From Streptomyces liliiviolaceus (GTDB lineage Bacteria > Actinomycetota > Actinomycetes > Streptomycetales > Streptomycetaceae), in NCBI RefSeq assembly GCF_018070025.1, contig NZ_JAGPYQ010000001.1:3162001-3226000 (forward strand): 64,000 nucleotides of DNA, in the 5' to 3' direction. Made by a program: the position numbers and the translations under genes. This document shows positions 1 through 8,471 of this stretch, one piece after another; within the stretch, counting starts at the first letter, position 1, and every line of letters starts with the position of its first letter. Under the pieces are notes generated by a model. That model had not been told where the DNA came from. It made no database searches and saw only the letters and a program-made list of their open reading frames with translations.

Positions 1-60
1 GGAACGGCGCAGTCTCTCAGCTCGGCCCCCAGCGGCCCGCAGCTGGCGAGCAACCCCCAC
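1..60. repeat. Partial copy of dispersed intergenic repeat
   Basis: The left edge begins inside a copy of the repeat found throughout the window; 'GGAACGGCGCAG' is the second half of the core. It lies just after the 3' end of the leftmost gene, the usual position of this family. Confidence 0.6.
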
Positions 61-63
61 TGC

Positions 64-1218
64 TCAGGCCAGCGCCAACGCGCCCCCGTGGACCGCCAGA
101 ACCAACCGCTGGTTCTCCGGTGCCGCGCCGCCCGGGAACGCGATCCGCCGCCGCGTGTACCCGTACGCCAACCCACTCCGCGGATCGGCGAACCCCTGCG
201 ACCCGCCCGCCCCACTGTGCCCGAAGGCCCCCGCCCCCAGGAACGGATGCCACATGTCGGCCGTGGCCTGGAAGCCGAGCCCGTACGACTTGTGCGCCCG
301 CGCCACCAGGTCGTACCCCACGGAGTGGATCTGCCCCACCTCCGCGACCGTGTCCGGCTTGAGCAGCGCCGCGCGCCCGTTCACCTCCCCGACCGCTGCC
401 GCGTACATCCCGGCGAGCCCGCGCGCGGAGGCGACCCCACCGGCCGACGCCTGCCCGAGGGCCCGTACCGCGCGGGAGTTGGGGAAGTCCACCAGCGGCA
501 CGGCACCCGGCACATGCTCGTTGAACGCGATCGAGGCCAGCGTGTGCGGCCCCCGGGGCGTCGCGTCCAGCAGCGCCTGCTCCGGCGGCGTCGGCGCCAT
601 CGGCCGCACCGACAGGTACCGGTGCTCCTCCGACTCGGGCAGCCCCAGATGGAAGCCCAGCCCGTACGGGGCGCGGACCCGCTCCTCGTAGACCTCCTGG
701 AGCGTACGGCCGGTGGCCCGCCGGACGACCTCGCCCGTGAGCGCGCCGATCACCAGCGCGTGGTAGCCGAAGGCCGTGCCGGGCCGCCAGAACGGCCGCT
801 GGCCGGCGAGCCGTTCGGCGATCACCCGGTCGTCGGCCAGTTCGTCGAGGGTGAAGCCCGCGTCCGACCCGACCACTCCCGCCCGGTGCGCCAGCAGTTC
901 CCGAAGGGTCACCGCCGACTTGCCCTCCGCCGCGAACTCCGGCCAGTAGTGCGCCACTTCGCGATCCAGTTCCAGCGTGCCGTCCTGCACGAGCAGGGCG
1001 ACCACCAGATGGGCCGCCCCCTTCGAGGAGGAGAAGACACCGAACAGCGTGTCGCCGTCGGTGTCCGCGCCGGTCCACAGATCGACGACCCGCCGCCCCC
1101 GTACGTACGCGCTCAACTGGCCCGCGTAATCGGGACGTTCGGCGGCGACGACGGACGCGAACTCCTCGCGCACCGCCTCGAAGCCTTCGGCGACGGTGCC
1201 GTGGATCTCCTGTGCCAT
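64..1218 (-). CDS. Serine hydrolase, class C beta-lactamase/EstB-like family
   Basis: 384 residues, full length for the beta-lactamase (PF00144) family. An SxxK motif (S63-S-S-K66) supplies the acyl-enzyme serine and lysine. A GYHAL segment near residue 150 sits where YxN normally lies, and HSGAGG near residue 333 replaces the KTG box. No signal peptide is visible, so it is probably a cytosolic esterase or peptidase rather than a true beta-lactamase. The ATG follows a GAGGAG ribosome site. It starts 69 bases after the M14 peptidase on the same strand and may be cotranscribed with it. Substrate unknown. Confidence 0.85.
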   Translation of the reverse strand: MAQEIHGTVAEGFEAVREEFASVVAAERPDYAGQLSAYVRGRRVVDLWTGADTDGDTLFGVFSSSKGAAHLVVALLVQDGTLELDREVAHYWPEFAAEGKSAVTLRELLAHRAGVVGSDAGFTLDELADDRVIAERLAGQRPFWRPGTAFGYHALVIGALTGEVVRRATGRTLQEVYEERVRAPYGLGFHLGLPESEEHRYLSVRPMAPTPPEQALLDATPRGPHTLASIAFNEHVPGAVPLVDFPNSRAVRALGQASAGGVASARGLAGMYAAAVGEVNGRAALLKPDTVAEVGQIHSVGYDLVARAHKSYGLGFQATADMWHPFLGAGAFGHSGAGGSQGFADPRSGLAYGYTRRRIAFPGGAAPENQRLVLAVHGGALALA

Positions 1219-1287
1219 CCGTGCTCTCCTCAGATCTGTGCTGTTGCCGTGGATCCCCGTGCGCGGCGCCCGCTGTGCCCCCGGCGC

Positions 1288-3864
1288 TCAGGACACCGTC
1301 AGCAAGGCCCGCGCGACCTGCGCGAATTCTCCCTTGGGATGATCGCGGAAGAGCGGCTCCGTGCCGAACAGCACGGCATGCGGCCCGCTCACCACCGAGG
1401 CCCGTCCCGCGGCCTGCGCGGGCCCGCCGCTGCCGTCCTCCAGCGCACGCCAGTGCCCGGAGACGAGCGGATTCCCGCCGGCCCCGCCCGCGTACGACTG
1501 TTCCACGCGCACCCCGGCACCGAGGCCCGTGAACCACACCGGCGCGTAGACGAAACCGTGGTCGGGGGCGCCCGCGGTCACCCCGCCGCCGGACGAATTG
1601 ACCACGCGCACCACGCCGTTGGCGTCCGGATTGCCCTCCACCGCCTCGACCGGGAGCAGCCCGGCCGAGGTGTTGAGCGCCGCTCCGGCGGCTCCGCGGC
1701 CCACCAGCCCCTTCCGGCCCAGGAAGGTGTTCAGCGCGGTGCGCGCGGCCGGGGTGAGGTCCGCCGGATCCAGCCCCGAGGACGCGAACAGGACGTCCGC
1801 CCGCGACCAGTCGAAGCCCGCGTTCAGGATCGCCGTGGACACCGGGACCACGTCGAAGTCCATCTCCCGCAGCGCGAACAGCTCACCCGGTGTGACCGCC
1901 GCGGCCACCCGGACCCTCCGCAGCGGGGCGCCGCCGCTCTCCTTCGTCGCGTCGAAGGCCACGTCGTACGTCCGCGCGGCGACCGCGGCCTTCGCACGGG
2001 CCGACGCGGGCACGATCGCACTCCCGTCGGCCACCCGCCGCACCGAAATACCCTGTGCTAGCAAGGAGTTGAGTGCCGCGATCTCCCGGGCGTCGTCGAG
2101 GCGCAGCCGCAGTCGGGACTGCTGTGTGCCGCCGGGCGCCACGTACCCCACCTTCGCGGCGGCGCGCACCGCCCGGTCCGGCACGGCGAGCTCCGAGGTC
2201 CGTACGGCGTCGACGGTCGCGCCCCACAGGCGGCCGAGGCTCCAGCCGGAGATGTCGTACATCACCGACACCTTGTCACTGATGTCCCGCCCGTCCGCCA
2301 GCATCACATTGGCCATGCCGCGCTTGGGCTGCCGCAGATCGACGACGTACGAGCCCTTCGCGTACGCCTTCCCGCCGAGCCTGAAGTCCCGTGTGGCCTG
2401 CCGGACCTGTACGTCGTTGGCGAGCAGGTGGTCGATGAGCCGGGCCGCGGCCGGTGCCGAGCGCTGGGAGGCCGCGCCCGCCGGAATCACGTACGCGCGG
2501 GGGAAGTCGGTCGTGTAGACGTCCTCCGGGCCGATGCCCGGGACGTCCGGCACCGTCTCCGGCGAGACCGGGACCTGGGCCGCGCCCGTCACGCTCCGGC
2601 GGAACACCTCGATCTGGTCGGCGACGAGTGAAGCGCGGTGCGTGCGCGCGTAGTCGAGGCTCGCGCGCATCGCCGCGCCCGCGATGGCCACGTTGATCGA
2701 CGCGCGGCGGCGCAGCTCGGTGACGGGCAGGTCGTCGTACTCGTCGTTGTTCACCGCCATCGGGAACTCGACCGTGTGCGCGGCGACCGTGCCGTGGAAG
2801 GGCATGTACTGCGGGGTGAAGATCGGCGGCCAGTCGTCCCAGCCCTCCTCCTGGTCCCGGAAGGGGATCTGAGCCGGTTCCACCCCGTCCCTCTCCGGCG
2901 TGTAGCCGAGGCCGTTGACGGCGGCCTCCATGCCGAGGGCGTTGGCGTAGGTGTTCTTCAGGAACAGGTCGTACTCGTAGTTCTCGCCGTGCGGAGGAGT
3001 CGTCGGCTCGATCAGGGTGCCGTTGACGTAACCGTGCAGGTCGACCATGAGCGCGGGCTGCTTGTCGATCGCGATCTGCCGCATCGCCCGTACCTCGGGC
3101 TGCGAGGCGGTCACGAAGTCCCGGTTCAGGTCGAAGCCGTTGGCGTTCGCGCGGGTGCCGGCGATACGGCCGTCCGGGTTCGCGGTGATGTTGAAGTACA
3201 CGCGGTGGTGGGCGAGGAGATCGGCGGTGGACGCGTCCTGGGCCGTGGCGAGCTTCTCGATCAGCTTGAGGGAGGCGTCCGTGCCCTCCCACTCGTTGCC
3301 GTGGATGTTGTTGTTGAAGAAGACCGGCGTCTTGTAGTCACGCTTGACGGCGGGGTCCTCGGCGGCGGCGACGGGCGCGTTCTCGATCAGCTCGCGCAGC
3401 CGCTCCTGGGCACGCGCCTGCCGGTCGGACTCCGGCGCGGTGACGGTGACCAGAAACAGCCGGTGCCCACCGGCCGACCGGCCCGCGACCTCCACACTCA
3501 CCCGGTCGCCGAGACGCTGCAGCGCGTTCAGCCTCGGCGCGAGGGAGTGGTACGGGGCCAGGCCCAGCTTGATGGACTTGTCGGCCGGGTTCTCCGGGTC
3601 CGGGGCGAGGACCTGCTCGCGCGGATAGCCGCGTACGGCTCCGGCGTCGGGGGCGAGTCCGGTGACCGGGGCGGTCAGCGCGCGGTCGGCGGCGCTCTCG
3701 GGCGCCCCGGCGGCGCGGGCGCCGTCCGAGGGGCCGGAGCCCTCGCGGACCGGCGCCCCCGGGCGGGGCGTCGGATCGGCGACGGCGCCGTTCGGGGCGA
3801 GCAGGAGCGCGGCCGCCGCGGTGGCGGTGGCCGTGGCGATCAGGACGGGTCTCGGCAGGCGCAC
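1288..3864 (-). CDS. Secreted M14-family zinc carboxypeptidase
   Basis: About 858 residues. The open frame extends far upstream, but a GTG start at 3864 is preceded by GGAGG at good spacing and opens a typical Sec signal peptide (basic RLPRP, then a hydrophobic Ala/Leu run ending near VADP). The M14 zinc site is clear: IHGNEWEG (HxxE), later a DLNRDF substrate motif, DLHGY and a catalytic-Glu-like HTVEFP. The long C-terminal part after the catalytic domain resembles a processing or binding region of large Streptomyces M14 proteins. It probably degrades extracellular peptides. Confidence 0.88.
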   Translation of the reverse strand: MRLPRPVLIATATATAAAALLLAPNGAVADPTPRPGAPVREGSGPSDGARAAGAPESAADRALTAPVTGLAPDAGAVRGYPREQVLAPDPENPADKSIKLGLAPYHSLAPRLNALQRLGDRVSVEVAGRSAGGHRLFLVTVTAPESDRQARAQERLRELIENAPVAAAEDPAVKRDYKTPVFFNNNIHGNEWEGTDASLKLIEKLATAQDASTADLLAHHRVYFNITANPDGRIAGTRANANGFDLNRDFVTASQPEVRAMRQIAIDKQPALMVDLHGYVNGTLIEPTTPPHGENYEYDLFLKNTYANALGMEAAVNGLGYTPERDGVEPAQIPFRDQEEGWDDWPPIFTPQYMPFHGTVAAHTVEFPMAVNNDEYDDLPVTELRRRASINVAIAGAAMRASLDYARTHRASLVADQIEVFRRSVTGAAQVPVSPETVPDVPGIGPEDVYTTDFPRAYVIPAGAASQRSAPAAARLIDHLLANDVQVRQATRDFRLGGKAYAKGSYVVDLRQPKRGMANVMLADGRDISDKVSVMYDISGWSLGRLWGATVDAVRTSELAVPDRAVRAAAKVGYVAPGGTQQSRLRLRLDDAREIAALNSLLAQGISVRRVADGSAIVPASARAKAAVAARTYDVAFDATKESGGAPLRRVRVAAAVTPGELFALREMDFDVVPVSTAILNAGFDWSRADVLFASSGLDPADLTPAARTALNTFLGRKGLVGRGAAGAALNTSAGLLPVEAVEGNPDANGVVRVVNSSGGGVTAGAPDHGFVYAPVWFTGLGAGVRVEQSYAGGAGGNPLVSGHWRALEDGSGGPAQAAGRASVVSGPHAVLFGTEPLFRDHPKGEFAQVARALLTVS

Positions 3865-4077
3865 AAGTACCTCCACGGAGAGGGCCCGACAGGGGTCACT
3901 TCGGTACGGAGGTCTACCTGTTCGCCCCTCCCGCAACAAGGGGGCGTCGGCGTAACCGATGAGGACGGACGCCGTGCCCCGGGCCGGGCGGAGGGGGCAT
4001 CCTGGGAGGGGACTTGGACGAACCGAGTGGACCCGGCAGGCACCCGGCAGCACGCGTGCGTGAGGCGAGGAGAGCCC

Positions 4078-4941
4078 ATGGCAACGATCCCGTCGCTCCC
4101 CAGCAGGGACGACGTCGCGCGTATCGCGCGCAGCACGACCGACATCACCGGCCAGCTCCTGGACACCGCGGGCAACCTCACCCGTATCGCCGTCAACACC
4201 TTCGACCCGAGGGACGGTTCGGGGGCGGAGGTGCTGCGGGTACTGCGCGAGACGACCGCCGAACTGGCCGAGGCCAGTGCGTCGCCCCAGGCGCAGGAGG
4301 CGTTCTACCGGATGGTCGACACGCTGACGCGGCTGGGGACGAGCGGGGCGCCGCTCGCCGTCCACCCGGTCAGCGAACCGGCCCGGGCGCTGCTCACCGC
4401 GCTCGGGGACAGCCTGCTGCCGCTCCTCGACGCGGTGGAGCCCGCGGTGGAGGAGGCGGCGGAGGCGCTCGGCGAACTGGTGGACGCGTCGTCGCCGCTG
4501 CTGCCCGGGGCGGCGGGGGTGGCGGCCGGCACGCTGCTGGTGCTCGCGCCGGTGATCCGGGCAGCGGCGGAGGTGTTACGGGACTCGTCGCCCGAACTGC
4601 GGCGTATCGCCGACGCGTTGACGTCCGCGGTGGCTCCGCTGCTGCCGGTGCAGGTCGCGCTCGCGGAACGGGCCGTGGGGGCGGGGGCGGGGGTCGTACG
4701 GGCCGTGGTGCCGCCGCTGGCCGACCTCACGGAGGTGGCCGTGGCCGGCTTCCGGGCGGGGCGGCCGCTGCTGGTCGCGGGGGAGGAGATGGTGGTCTCC
4801 GGGCTCGAACAGCTCCAGCCGCTGCTGCTCGCTTCCGCGGGGTGGGCGGGGCGGGTTGCTCGGGCCGCGTCGGTGCGGGTGTCCGCGGCGGTTTCGCCTG
4901 CGGCGGGCTCGGCGGTGGTGGTGACGGGCCACCCGACGTGA
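4078..4941 (+). CDS. Hypothetical alanine-rich actinobacterial protein
   Basis: 287 residues. The frame is open far upstream, but the ATG at 4078 follows 'GGCGAGGAGAGCCC' and the coding character begins there. The protein is very rich in Ala, Leu, Val and Glu. It reads as a series of amphipathic helices, with a Gly/Ala-rich hydrophobic stretch around residues 140-165 that could associate with membrane. No motif identifies a function. It is divergent from the M14 peptidase across a 213-base gap. Confidence 0.7.
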   Translation: MATIPSLPSRDDVARIARSTTDITGQLLDTAGNLTRIAVNTFDPRDGSGAEVLRVLRETTAELAEASASPQAQEAFYRMVDTLTRLGTSGAPLAVHPVSEPARALLTALGDSLLPLLDAVEPAVEEAAEALGELVDASSPLLPGAAGVAAGTLLVLAPVIRAAAEVLRDSSPELRRIADALTSAVAPLLPVQVALAERAVGAGAGVVRAVVPPLADLTEVAVAGFRAGRPLLVAGEEMVVSGLEQLQPLLLASAGWAGRVARAASVRVSAAVSPAAGSAVVVTGHPT

Positions 4942-5470
4942 CCCGCACCCCACGCACGGGCCTGCGGCCGGCTCGTACGGGGTGGGTGCGGGTCGGTGGG
5001 GGCTGGCCGCGCAGTTCCCCGCGCCCCTGGGGGGTGGGGCCTGGGGCCGGCTCGCACGCTGAGGCCCGTCGTGGCTGGCCGCGCCGTTCCCCGCGCCCCT
5101 GACGGTGACGTTCGTCTGCGGGGCGGTGGGGGTTGCCCGCGCCCCTGAACGTGCGGGTCTGGTGGGGGTTGCTCGCGCAGTTCCCCGCGCCCCTCGGGGA
5201 GGGGCTGCGCCCCGTCCCACCCAGGGGCGCGGGGAACGGCGCAGTCTTTTGTCTTTTGCTTTTAGGGGCGCGGGGAACTGCGCAGTCTTTTGGTTTTCAG
5301 GGGCGCAGCCCCTAGGGGCGCGGGGAACTGCGCGGCCAGCCACCACGGGGCCGCAGGTGGAGGACGGCCGGGGCGGGGCGGCGCCCCGGGGTTTTCAGGG
5401 GCGCGGGGAACTGCGCGGCTCGGCCCCGCCGGCCCGTAGGTGGCACGGCAGCGCCCGGTAGGGTGACCGC
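4942..5470. repeat. Cluster of seven dispersed intergenic repeat copies
   Basis: This 529-base gap holds no credible gene. It contains seven copies of the 20-bp core 'GGGGCGCGGGGAACTGCGCG' or its GGCGC variant. Three are inverted (5008-5027, 5080-5099, 5174-5193) and four direct (5224-5243, 5265-5284, 5315-5334, 5398-5417). Several are followed by CAGTCTTTT or GCCAGCC. The opposed orientation allows large hairpins. Confidence 0.9.
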
Positions 5471-6274
5471 ATGCGTGATCTTGGGGTGGGATTCAGGTAC
5501 TTGATGCGCGGCCAGCGCTGGGTCGCCAGGCACGGAAAGCAGTTCGGCTTCGGACTGATCCCCGGCCTCATCACCCTCGTCCTGTACGCCGCAGCCCTGG
5601 TCGCCCTGGCCCTGTGGGGCACGGACTTCATCACCTGGGCCACCCCCTTCGCCGACGACTGGTCGAGCCCCTGGCTCGGCCTCTTCCGCGGCTTCCTGAC
5701 GGCGGTCCTCTTCGCGCTCGCCCTGCTCCTGTCCGTCATCACCTTCACCGCCGCCACCCTGATCATCGGCCAGCCCTTCTACGAGAGCCTCTCCGAGAAG
5801 GTGGACCGGGACGTGTCCCCGGACGGCACGGCCCCCGAGTCCGGCCTCCCGCTCTGGCGCGAACTGGTCATCTCGACCCGCGACAGCCTCCGTATCGTGG
5901 CCAGGGCGCTGGTCTGGGGCGTACTGCTCTTCGCGCTCGGCTTCATCCCGTTCGTCGGACAGACCGTCGTCCCGGTGATCGGCTTCTTCGTCACCGGCTT
6001 CTTCCTCACCGAGGAACTGACGGCGGTCGCCCTGCAGCGCCGCGACGTCGTGCTCCGCGACCGCCTCACCCTGCTCCGCTCCCGCAGGATGCTGGTCTGG
6101 GGCTTCGGCACCCCGCTGGGCCTCGCCTTCCTCGTCCCCTTCGTCGCCGTCTTCCTGATGCCCGGCGCGGTCGCGGGCGCCACCCTGATGGCCCGCGACC
6201 TGCTGGGCGAGGAGACCCGCGAGGAGAACGAGGACGAGGACGACCAGGCCCCCGCGGGCTCCCTCGGCGACTGA
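5471..6274 (+). CDS. EI24 domain (CysZ-like) membrane protein
   Basis: 267 residues matching the EI24/CysZ family. The N-terminal 'FRYLMRGQRWVARHGKQFGF' region precedes several membrane segments (about residues 27-50, 70-110, 150-190 and 205-235), and the GQPFYE..SEKVD loop is characteristic of the family. CysZ proteins are sulfate channels, but actinobacterial members are mostly untested, so transport of a small anion is inference only. The C-terminus is strongly acidic (EETREENEDEDDQ). The gene stands alone between a repeat cluster and a convergent C15-like gene two bases away. Confidence 0.85.
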   Translation: MRDLGVGFRYLMRGQRWVARHGKQFGFGLIPGLITLVLYAAALVALALWGTDFITWATPFADDWSSPWLGLFRGFLTAVLFALALLLSVITFTAATLIIGQPFYESLSEKVDRDVSPDGTAPESGLPLWRELVISTRDSLRIVARALVWGVLLFALGFIPFVGQTVVPVIGFFVTGFFLTEELTAVALQRRDVVLRDRLTLLRSRRMLVWGFGTPLGLAFLVPFVAVFLMPGAVAGATLMARDLLGEETREENEDEDDQAPAGSLGD

Positions 6275-6276
6275 CG

Positions 6277-7584
6277 TCAGTCGGTGACGTCCTGCGTCGC
6301 GTCCGCCGCCACCGTCAGGATCGACCGCACCTGGGCGATGATGTCCAGCCGGTTCCGCACGAACTGCGCGTCGGTGACCGTCCCGCTCGCCGGATCCGTG
6401 TTGCCCGCCCCGAACTCCAGCACCGGCGTGTGGACGTGCCCGCCGGGCAGCGAGCCCGCCAGACCGAGCCGGTCCCGCAGGAGCGTCGCGCGGTACGCGA
6501 TCTCGTTGGACAGGTAGTTGCCCCCGCCGCCCGCCCGTGCCGTCGAGCCCGCGGTCGGCCCCTCGGGGCGTACGACGGGATCGGTCCCGCCCGCCGGGAT
6601 CTCGGTCACCGACGTGTTGTCGTACACGGGGAAGCGTCCCGTGTCCGCCGCGACGATGTCCTTGTACGGCAGGGTCGTGGTCGTCCACTGCGGCTGCGAG
6701 GCCGGGTCGGTCACCGGGACGGTCTCGGTGCGGGAGAGGTTCTCGTTGTCCGGGAAGCCGCCCCGCCAGGCCCCGTTGGTCCGCTCGATGTCGATACGGC
6801 CCACCCGGCCCTGGCTGACCGTGGTGAACAGGTCGACATGGGGGAGGTGGGCGCGCAGGGTCCGCTCCACCGTCCCGTCGGCGAAGTCCTGCCAGCGGAC
6901 CGGGAAGACGGCCGTCTCGATGCGCGCGGGACCGTCCGCCGTCCTGATCACCGTGCCGTCCAGCGCGAGCGCGGTCGCCCCCGACGGGTTGGAGATCCGC
7001 ACGTCCCGGTCCAGCGTGAACGGATCGAACCCGGTCACCAGGATCCGCTTGACCTTCTTCGACCCGGACGCGGCCCCGGACCCGGACGCCGATGCCGACG
7101 TGGACTTGGAGTGCGGGAACCGGATCGAGTCCTGGCCCCGTGACGTCCGCTCCAGCGCGGCCAGCAGCTTCGCTCGCCGGGCCTCGGTGAGCCCGAACTC
7201 CGGCTGCCACTGCCGTACTTCACGCGTCATACCGAGCCGGGCCCAGTACAGCGGCCGGTCGTCGTCCCTGCTGAGGTCGCCGCCCGCGGGCCCGCGACCC
7301 TGGGCCCGGTCCACCGCCCGCTGCCACAGCCGGGCGCCCTGCCGTTCGACCAGCCGCTCGGCCTGCGCGTACGAGCGGGCCCTGCCCAGCGCGCGGGCGA
7401 ACTCCGGTGCCACCGTGTCGAATCCGGACCGGGCGAGGATCTCCTGGGGCGCCGCCCTGTCGAGGCGCTGCTCCTCCACGGTGGGCGCGGCCGCGGGGTT
7501 CTCCGCGGCGAGGGCGGGCGGTGCGGCGAGTCCGGCCAGCAGAGCCAGGCCGAGGGCACCGATCCGAACACGTATGTGCGTCAA
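6277..7584 (-). CDS. Exported C15 (pyroglutamyl-peptidase)-like protein, catalytic Cys replaced
   Basis: 435 residues, begun by an unusual TTG with AAGGA about 12 bases upstream. Residues 1-26 form a signal peptide ending PALA-AE. A helical N-terminal region and a Ser/Gly/Ala linker (about 158-176) precede the C15 fold, marked by ILVTGFDPF (181-189), FPDN and GGHVHTP (H385). In classical Pcp enzymes the catalytic cysteine lies in YLCN; here it reads YLSN, with Ser359. The protein may therefore be inactive as a thiol peptidase, act as a serine variant, or be a binding protein. It converges tightly on the EI24 gene. Confidence 0.8.
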   Translation of the reverse strand: MTHIRVRIGALGLALLAGLAAPPALAAENPAAAPTVEEQRLDRAAPQEILARSGFDTVAPEFARALGRARSYAQAERLVERQGARLWQRAVDRAQGRGPAGGDLSRDDDRPLYWARLGMTREVRQWQPEFGLTEARRAKLLAALERTSRGQDSIRFPHSKSTSASASGSGAASGSKKVKRILVTGFDPFTLDRDVRISNPSGATALALDGTVIRTADGPARIETAVFPVRWQDFADGTVERTLRAHLPHVDLFTTVSQGRVGRIDIERTNGAWRGGFPDNENLSRTETVPVTDPASQPQWTTTTLPYKDIVAADTGRFPVYDNTSVTEIPAGGTDPVVRPEGPTAGSTARAGGGGNYLSNEIAYRATLLRDRLGLAGSLPGGHVHTPVLEFGAGNTDPASGTVTDAQFVRNRLDIIAQVRSILTVAADATQDVTD

Positions 7585-7735
7585 GGTGGTTCAGGTCCTT
7601 CCGTCGCGAGTGGGGACGTCGTCGGATGGCGGCAGTATGCGCGACGCACGGGACGCACGCCATAACGCGTGGGCCCGGTGACGTGCGTGATGTGTGTGAC
7701 GTGCGTGATCCCGTGGGGCGTGAACCCCGTGAAGG

Positions 7736-8305
7736 TCAGCCCTCGCCCAGCAGCGTGAGGAAGTCCCGGAACGCCGCCGGCATGTCCACCGACTCCGGCG
7801 CGAGCAGCCACTGGTACTGCAGCCCGTCCATCACCGCGACGAGCAGCGGAGCCGCCCGCTCCGGCGTGAGCCCGCTCGGCAGCCGCTCCCCGTACTCGGT
7901 CCGCAGCACCTGTGCCATGTTCGCGCGGACGGCCTCGTACCGCTGGGTGAAGAACCCGCGCGCCGGATGCCCCTCCGTGACGCTCTCGCCGAGCAGCGCC
8001 GAGAAGGTCTGTACGATCCCGGGCCGCATGGCGTTGTACTCCACGAGCTGGCCGAGCAGTTCGAGCCGCCACCCGGTGCCGGGGACCGCGTCCCACTGGT
8101 CGCGCTCGGCCAGGACGGCGACGAGCAGCGCCTCCTTGGTGGGGAAGTGGTGCAGCAGCCCCTGCGGTGTGAGGGCGACCCGCTCGGCGACCGCCGCGAG
8201 GCTCGCGCCGCGGTAGCCGCGCTCGGCGATCACCTCCAGCGCCGCCCGGAGGATCTCCGCACGCCGCTCCGTGCCCCTGGCCGATCTGGGCGCCCCGCTC
8301 GTCAT
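7736..8305 (-). CDS. TetR-family transcriptional regulator
   Basis: 189 residues. The N-terminal helix-turn-helix spans about residues 15-60 (RRAEILRAAL...GASLAAVAERVALTPQGLLHHFPTKEALL), the standard TetR pattern, followed by an all-helical ligand domain. It is divergent from the GH3 beta-glucosidase across 166 bases and probably controls it in response to a sugar or aglycone; that is inferred only from position. Confidence 0.88.
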   Translation of the reverse strand: MTSGAPRSARGTERRAEILRAALEVIAERGYRGASLAAVAERVALTPQGLLHHFPTKEALLVAVLAERDQWDAVPGTGWRLELLGQLVEYNAMRPGIVQTFSALLGESVTEGHPARGFFTQRYEAVRANMAQVLRTEYGERLPSGLTPERAAPLLVAVMDGLQYQWLLAPESVDMPAAFRDFLTLLGEG

Positions 8306-8471
8306 GACGTCACCGTACGACGGACGGGGTTTTCCGTGCGGCTCCGCATGACATGAATATAACGCGGGCGTAACGAAACCTACCGATCAACAGGTGACGC
8401 GGGCAGGATGGCAGTGACGCAGCGGTGCGCGACGGAACACGACGCGACGGACTCAACGAGGAGGCACGGCC

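Noticed and set aside
2638..4941. Long plus-strand open frame reading through the M14 gene into the following protein
   Set aside because: Before 4078 it is the complement of the M14 peptidase; composition is Arg/Gly/Val-rich as in high-GC shadow frames, and a good ribosome site lies only at 4078.
4942..5470. CRISPR array formed by the spaced repeats
   Set aside because: Copies occur in both orientations with irregular gaps, are found across the whole window, and no cas genes are present.
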